A stretch of DNA of 18,973 bases, from the NCBI GenBank assembly GCA_030844625.1, contig JAUUNJ010000014.1, forward strand, positions 1 through 18,973. Direction: 5' to 3'. Shown here piece by piece: positions 15,573-18,973 of this stretch. The notes under the pieces are model-generated. The model was not told the origin of the DNA, made no database searches, and worked only from the letters and a program-made list of their open reading frames with translations. The first letter of the stretch is position 1; every line of letters begins with the position of its first letter. This DNA comes from Roseburia sp. Its GTDB lineage: Bacteria; Bacillota; Clostridia; Lachnospirales; Lachnospiraceae. The translations under genes and the position numbers were made by a program.

Positions 15573-16505
15573 ATGGAAGAGAAAGTTTTATTTGAGATAA
15601 AGGATATTTATAGAGATACATTCAGGGTGACAGGTTTTTCTTTTGGAAAAGGGGAGAAAACCATATGTATTGTGGGAAGCACCCGTGGCAATGAGAATCA
15701 GCAGCTTTTTACATGTTCCCAGCTTATTAAAAAACTGGCAGAGCAGGAAGAGAAAGGAAGACTGGCAGAAGGAGTGGAGATTCTTGTAATTCCATGTGTC
15801 AATCCATATTCCATGAACATCAAAAAGAGATTTTGGACGGTAGACAACACTGATATTAACAGAATGTTTCCGGGATATGATCTGGGAGAGACAACCCAGA
15901 GAATTGCCGCGGGGGTATTTGACGTAATAAAGGATTATAAATACGGAATTCAGTTTGCATCATTTTATATGCCGGGGGCATTTCTTCCGCAGATTCGTGT
16001 GATGAAGACCGGGTTTGAGGATGTGGAGCTGGCAAAGCAGTTTGGTCTGCCATATGTGGTACTGCACAATCCAAGACCTTTTGATACTGCCACATTGAAC
16101 TATAACTGGCAGATATGGGAGACTAAGGCGTTTTCGTTGTATACAACCAACACCTCCCGAATTGACAAAAAGAGTGGGAAGCAGGCAGTGGAGGCAATTC
16201 TTAATTTTATGTCGAAGCAGGAAATTATTAATAACGAGTACAGAGCAAGGGCAGGATACATTTCACGAGTTATCGAAAGTAATGATATGATTTCGGTCAG
16301 AACCAAGGCTTCCGGTTTCTTTGACAGCCAGGTTGCCCCGGGAGAGGAAGTGGAGGAAGGTCAGCTTCTTGCAAGAATTATAGATACTTACCGAGGAACA
16401 GTAAAGAGCGAGATATTTTCTCCGGTAGAAGGTGTAGTGGCATTTCTTCATGATGAGGCAATGACTTATGAGGACACGGCAGTGATAAAACTAATTGGGG
16501 AATAG
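15573..16505 (+). CDS. Aspartoacylase-like paralogue, predicted pseudoenzyme
   Basis: The product is 310 residues, nearly the same length as the gene before it. The fold-defining parts are kept: the NTDINRMFPG loop (Asn96-Arg97, matching DLDMNRIFPG), LPQIRV matching VPQIRI, and the C-terminal beta domain with SPVEGVVAF. The active site is not. GIHGDELEG reads GSTRGNENQ, so the first zinc His is Arg38 although Glu41 remains. IDIHAS reads IQFAS, with Ala129 or Ser130 where the second His should be. The VEMG segment reads YTTN, losing the catalytic Glu. A hydrolase with these changes should not bind zinc normally. It may regulate, bind substrate for, or form a heteromer with the active partner. 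The ATG at 15573, with GAGG (15564-15567) 5 nt upstream, is preferred to the GTG at 15552. Confidence 0.82.
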   Translation: MEEKVLFEIKDIYRDTFRVTGFSFGKGEKTICIVGSTRGNENQQLFTCSQLIKKLAEQEEKGRLAEGVEILVIPCVNPYSMNIKKRFWTVDNTDINRMFPGYDLGETTQRIAAGVFDVIKDYKYGIQFASFYMPGAFLPQIRVMKTGFEDVELAKQFGLPYVVLHNPRPFDTATLNYNWQIWETKAFSLYTTNTSRIDKKSGKQAVEAILNFMSKQEIINNEYRARAGYISRVIESNDMISVRTKASGFFDSQVAPGEEVEEGQLLARIIDTYRGTVKSEIFSPVEGVVAFLHDEAMTYEDTAVIKLIGE

Positions 16506-16536
16506 GTAAGAATGCTATTCATTTTTATATTTTAGT
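16500..16536 (+). terminator. Weak terminator-like hairpin at convergent gene ends
   Basis: GAATAG (16500-16505) and CTATTC (16515-16520) form a 6-bp stem with a 9-nt loop, followed by ATTTTTATATTTT. It overlaps the stop codons of both convergent genes. The stem is short and AT-rich, so termination would be weak. Confidence 0.3.
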
Positions 16537-17477
16537 ACAAAGTCATGTTTTAAATTTAAAAGCTCCTGCATTTGTTTTAGCATATAAAATAAGATAGCTC
16601 TTGCTTCAAATTCTTCCCTGATTTGTGGCATTTCCTCATTTTTTAATGTTAATAATAGGTTATCTAATTCCATGAGTAAATTTTCTACGTTGTTGTATCT
16701 GTGATATTCTAAAGATACTTTATTTATAAAATTGGAAACCATATTTGCCTGTTCAGGTAAAAAAGTAATCATGAGAATACTTTTATAAATGTTTTCTAAA
16801 ACCATACGTTGTTTTTGACGCATTTCTACATAAGCAATTTCATAGGCTGAATTATGAAGAATTACATTACCATAATTGTTGAGTGCACATAATTTTGCGG
16901 CGGATAGTTTTTCATCTAAATGTTCAAAACATTTCCCGTCATAAATGTTTTCATCTTTTGTCAGAATTTGTGAAGACATGCGCTCTAAAATGCCTTTCAC
17001 TTCATTGTCAACTTCATCAGCAAGTCTAATAAATTCATTGCTATTTTTTCGAAGCATTAAATTGATAATGACTCCATACCCCGTTCCTATTATAAAAAGA
17101 AATATTTCATTGCTGATAAGAGAAACAGATATATTGCCATTCGTTAAAAAATGTGTAATTAATACCGAGTCCATGGCAATTGCTTCTTTTAAATTAAATT
17201 TTAGACAGACCAAAACAAATGTGAAAATATAAATACTAAATCCCAAAGTATTGAAGCCGAACAAATAAAAGCATACAAATGCAATTATAAGTGCACACAA
17301 AAATGCAATGGAACGCTTCGCTGCGGTTTTTAAAGTTTCTCTTTTGGTTCCACCTATACTTAGTATCGTTATGATGCCCGCAGTTACACTGTATTGTAAA
17401 TTGAAGAAGTTGGCTGTAATAATTGACAGAATACAGGCGCTGGCTATTTTTAATGATCTAACAAATAATTCTTTCAT
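16515..17477 (-). CDS. Aromatic-acid exporter family membrane protein (FUSC/ArAE-like)
   Basis: The product is 320 residues. The first 145 contain about six closely packed membrane helices, with the conserved pattern YSVTAGIITILS in the second and the short loop GGTKRETLKTAAKR after it. This is typical of the FUSC/ArAE_1 (COG4129) group. Residues about 145-320 are charged and helical, matching the cytoplasmic C-terminal domain of that family. These proteins are predicted to export aromatic acids or similar compounds, but few are characterised. The ATG at 17477-17475 lacks a clear ribosome binding site. The gene is much more AT-rich (about 27-32% G+C in sampled lines) than its neighbours on both sides, which hints at separate origin. 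Its end is 9 nt from the convergent deacylase-like gene. Confidence 0.82.
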   Translation of the reverse strand: MKELFVRSLKIASACILSIITANFFNLQYSVTAGIITILSIGGTKRETLKTAAKRSIAFLCALIIAFVCFYLFGFNTLGFSIYIFTFVLVCLKFNLKEAIAMDSVLITHFLTNGNISVSLISNEIFLFIIGTGYGVIINLMLRKNSNEFIRLADEVDNEVKGILERMSSQILTKDENIYDGKCFEHLDEKLSAAKLCALNNYGNVILHNSAYEIAYVEMRQKQRMVLENIYKSILMITFLPEQANMVSNFINKVSLEYHRYNNVENLLMELDNLLLTLKNEEMPQIREEFEARAILFYMLKQMQELLNLKHDFVLKYKNE

Positions 17478-17542
17478 AATATATTTAATGTATCACATCT
17501 TTTAAATTTTAATCAATTAAATTTTTAATTTGATTTTATTTT

Positions 17543-17580
17543 AGGGATAAAATATACTAAGCCAAGTTTATTTTATCCCT
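17543..17580. repeat. 12-bp perfect inverted repeat between the acyl ligase and the exporter gene
   Basis: AGGGATAAAATA (17543-17554) and TATTTTATCCCT (17569-17580) are perfect reverse complements around a 14-nt spacer. No T-run follows on either strand, so a standard terminator is unlikely, although it lies only 13 nt after the ligase stop codon. Read leftward, TTGGCT, 17 bp and TAAAAT form a possible promoter whose -35 lies in the spacer and whose -35 to -10 gap holds one arm. An operator for the exporter gene is possible. Confidence 0.5.
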
Positions 17581-17593
17581 CGTCAGGTCTGTT

Positions 17594-18973
17594 TTAATAA
17601 CGCTTAATCTTCTTTGACGGTGTCTTTTCAAATTCCGTTTTGCGAATTTTCAGTCTGTATATTCTTTTATGTGCAGGAGCCGTTTTATTATATTCATCAA
17701 TGAGCTGCTGTAAAGCATCACGAATATCATTTACAGCATTCTTTTCTGCAAACTCATGATCCGGGAAAACTTCTGCCTCAATGACACCCTCGCTTTCCCG
17801 TACGAGAATTTCCTGAACGAGAGGGCTCTCTCCAAGTTTATTCTCCAGTTCCTCGGGAGAAACATTTTCTCCGTTTTTGGTAATAATAAGATTTTTCTTA
17901 CGGCCTGTGATAAATACAAAGTTCTCATCATTCACGTACCCCAGATCTCCGGTTTTCAGCCAGCCATCTTCCAGTGCTTCCGCGGTCTGCTCAGGCATCT
18001 GGTAATAACCCATCATAACGCTGCTTCCGCGAACCCATATCTCACCATCAACAATTTTTGCTTCGCAGTTTGGCATTAACTGTCCAACGGATTGTTTGTT
18101 GATGTTCCAGCTTCGGTTTGTACTGATGACTGGTGCACATTCTGTCATTCCATATCCCTGAAGAATCGTAATTCCGTAAGAGTTAAACAGGTCAATGTAT
18201 GCCGGATTTAGGTAGGCACCACCACTGCAAATCGTATGAAACTGTTCGCCAAATACTTCCCTTTTGACAATTTCGGTTGGAAGTCCTGCTGCATCCTGAA
18301 GTTTTTTCGCAAAGGACTCAATCATAAGCGGCACCATGAGAATCATGTTTGGCGCAAACAATTTAATATTTTTAACAACACGCATCAGGGAATCATTAAT
18401 ACAGATAATACTTCCTAAAGAAATACCCTTTAAAATATCCATACTGAGACAATAAGCATGATGTATTGGGAGCACCGATAAAATAACGGTTCTTTCCGGG
18501 ATTTTCATATCCAGACAGGTTGCATTTTCAGCCATATTTCTGTGAGTAAGCATTACCCCTTTGCTTTTTCCTGTTGTTCCGGAAGTAAACATAATGGTAC
18601 AAAGTTGTTCCGGGTCTGGAGTAAAATCAAAAGAGCCTGCATTTTCACATAGCAATTGGGTCAGAGAAAGCATATGCTCATCACTTTCTGCTTTCTGCAT
18701 AGAGATGATATGCTTTAATTTCGGGCAACGCTCTTTTGCAATGACAGAGATATCTTTCCGGACTTCATCCAAAACAAGAACGGTTACATTGGCTCTGTCA
18801 ATGAGATTGCATACTTCCTCTGCGGGAAGAGATACGTCGAGAGGGACGGCAACACTGCCGCTATTAACGGTTCCTAAATAGGAAATCAGCCAATGGTAGG
18901 AGGTAAGACCTATCATTGCAACATGTTCATTTAGTGCATCTAGTTTTCCGAGCACATTGGAGAAACTTTCGCT
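17594..18973 (-). CDS. AMP-forming acyl-CoA synthetase/ligase (5' end beyond window)
   Basis: The frame is open to the window edge. The fragment of 459 residues starts SESFSNVLGKLDALNEHVAM, so the Val at codon 7 (a GTG at 18955) is an internal residue and not a start. The domain motifs of the adenylate-forming family are in order: phosphate-binding loop TSGTTGKSKG (130-139 of the fragment), YGMTECAPVIS, GEIWVRGSSVMMGYY, WLKTGDLGYV, the hinge-region TGRKKNLIITKNGENVSPEE and the C-terminal catalytic Lys in TPSKKIKRY. The enzyme activates a carboxylic acid, probably a fatty or aromatic acid, with ATP and passes it to CoA or a carrier protein. The N-terminal part of roughly 30-60 residues is missing. 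The downstream exporter is on the same strand, 116 nt away; a functional link is only a guess. Confidence 0.93.
   Translation of the reverse strand, partial: SESFSNVLGKLDALNEHVAMIGLTSYHWLISYLGTVNSGSVAVPLDVSLPAEEVCNLIDRANVTVLVLDEVRKDISVIAKERCPKLKHIISMQKAESDEHMLSLTQLLCENAGSFDFTPDPEQLCTIMFTSGTTGKSKGVMLTHRNMAENATCLDMKIPERTVILSVLPIHHAYCLSMDILKGISLGSIICINDSLMRVVKNIKLFAPNMILMVPLMIESFAKKLQDAAGLPTEIVKREVFGEQFHTICSGGAYLNPAYIDLFNSYGITILQGYGMTECAPVISTNRSWNINKQSVGQLMPNCEAKIVDGEIWVRGSSVMMGYYQMPEQTAEALEDGWLKTGDLGYVNDENFVFITGRKKNLIITKNGENVSPEELENKLGESPLVQEILVRESEGVIEAEVFPDHEFAEKNAVNDIRDALQQLIDEYNKTAPAHKRIYRLKIRKTEFEKTPSKKIKRY

Noticed and set aside
17756..18079. 107-codon plus-strand frame inside the ligase gene, and other antisense frames there
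   Set aside because: They are antisense shadows of a gene with all adenylate-forming motifs; no ribosome binding site or recognisable domain.
18953..18955. GTG as the start of the acyl-CoA ligase
   Set aside because: The frame continues upstream to the window edge with family-like residues, and the usual N-terminal region of the family is still missing, so the gene is truncated by the window.
1..18973. CRISPR array, tRNA or rRNA genes, insertion sequence or phage genes
   Set aside because: No regularly spaced repeats, cloverleaf sequences, transposase motifs or phage structural proteins were seen on either strand.

Overview
This window looks like chromosomal DNA of a low-GC Gram-positive anaerobe, most likely a Clostridia member of the Lachnospiraceae type. 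The grounds are AGGAGG-type ribosome binding sites, sigma-A promoters, lipoprotein signal peptides and protein families typical of that group. No species can be named from the sequence alone. Hand counts of sample lines give about 40-47% G+C in most of 7000-16500 and in the AMP ligase at the right end. They give about 25-30% in the lipoprotein and transporter genes of 883-6835 and about 27-32% in the exporter gene at 16515-17477, so two AT-rich blocks sit in a roughly 42% background.

Region 1 (1-6835) is a divergent, probably mobile or accessory locus. A PadR-family regulator runs leftward off the window edge. Facing it is a one-direction gene row: a small secreted Ser/Thr-rich protein, a solute-binding-protein-like lipoprotein, a second beta-propeller-like lipoprotein, a tandemly duplicated ABC-2-type permease, and its ATPase. 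A 13-bp perfect inverted repeat lies exactly between, and overlaps, the -35 boxes of the two divergent promoters. It looks like a shared PadR operator. The layout (small secreted protein, receptor or immunity lipoproteins, ABC exporter) resembles bacteriocin or secreted-peptide production and immunity loci, but the substrate-binding-like lipoprotein has no import permease. This is the less familiar of the two candidate systems.

Region 2 (6875-11484) is a MarR-regulated drug-efflux operon. A clean promoter is followed at its start point by two inverted operator-like pseudo-palindromes, then marR and two ABC exporter half-transporters. The first half-transporter has a degenerate ATP site and a roughly 165-residue Met-rich extracellular insert; the second has the intact catalytic residues. 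Together they form a heterodimeric type IV ABC exporter.

Region 3 (11578-16505) is a five-gene operon. It encodes a circularly permuted ATP-grasp ligase (COG2308), an alpha-E protein (COG2307), a transglutaminase-like cysteine protease or transferase, and two tandem aspartoacylase/succinylglutamate-desuccinylase-like proteins. The first of that pair keeps all zinc and catalytic residues. The second has lost most of them and is predicted to be a pseudoenzyme. The first three genes form a known but functionally uncharacterised amidoligase association; the active/inactive deacylase pair is the notable addition. A strong promoter points straight into an intrinsic terminator in front of this operon, which suggests attenuation.

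Region 4 (16515-18973, minus strand) holds an aromatic-acid-exporter (FUSC/ArAE-like) membrane protein and an AMP-forming acyl-CoA ligase. The ligase's 5' end lies outside the window. No tRNA, rRNA, CRISPR array, insertion sequence or phage gene was seen.
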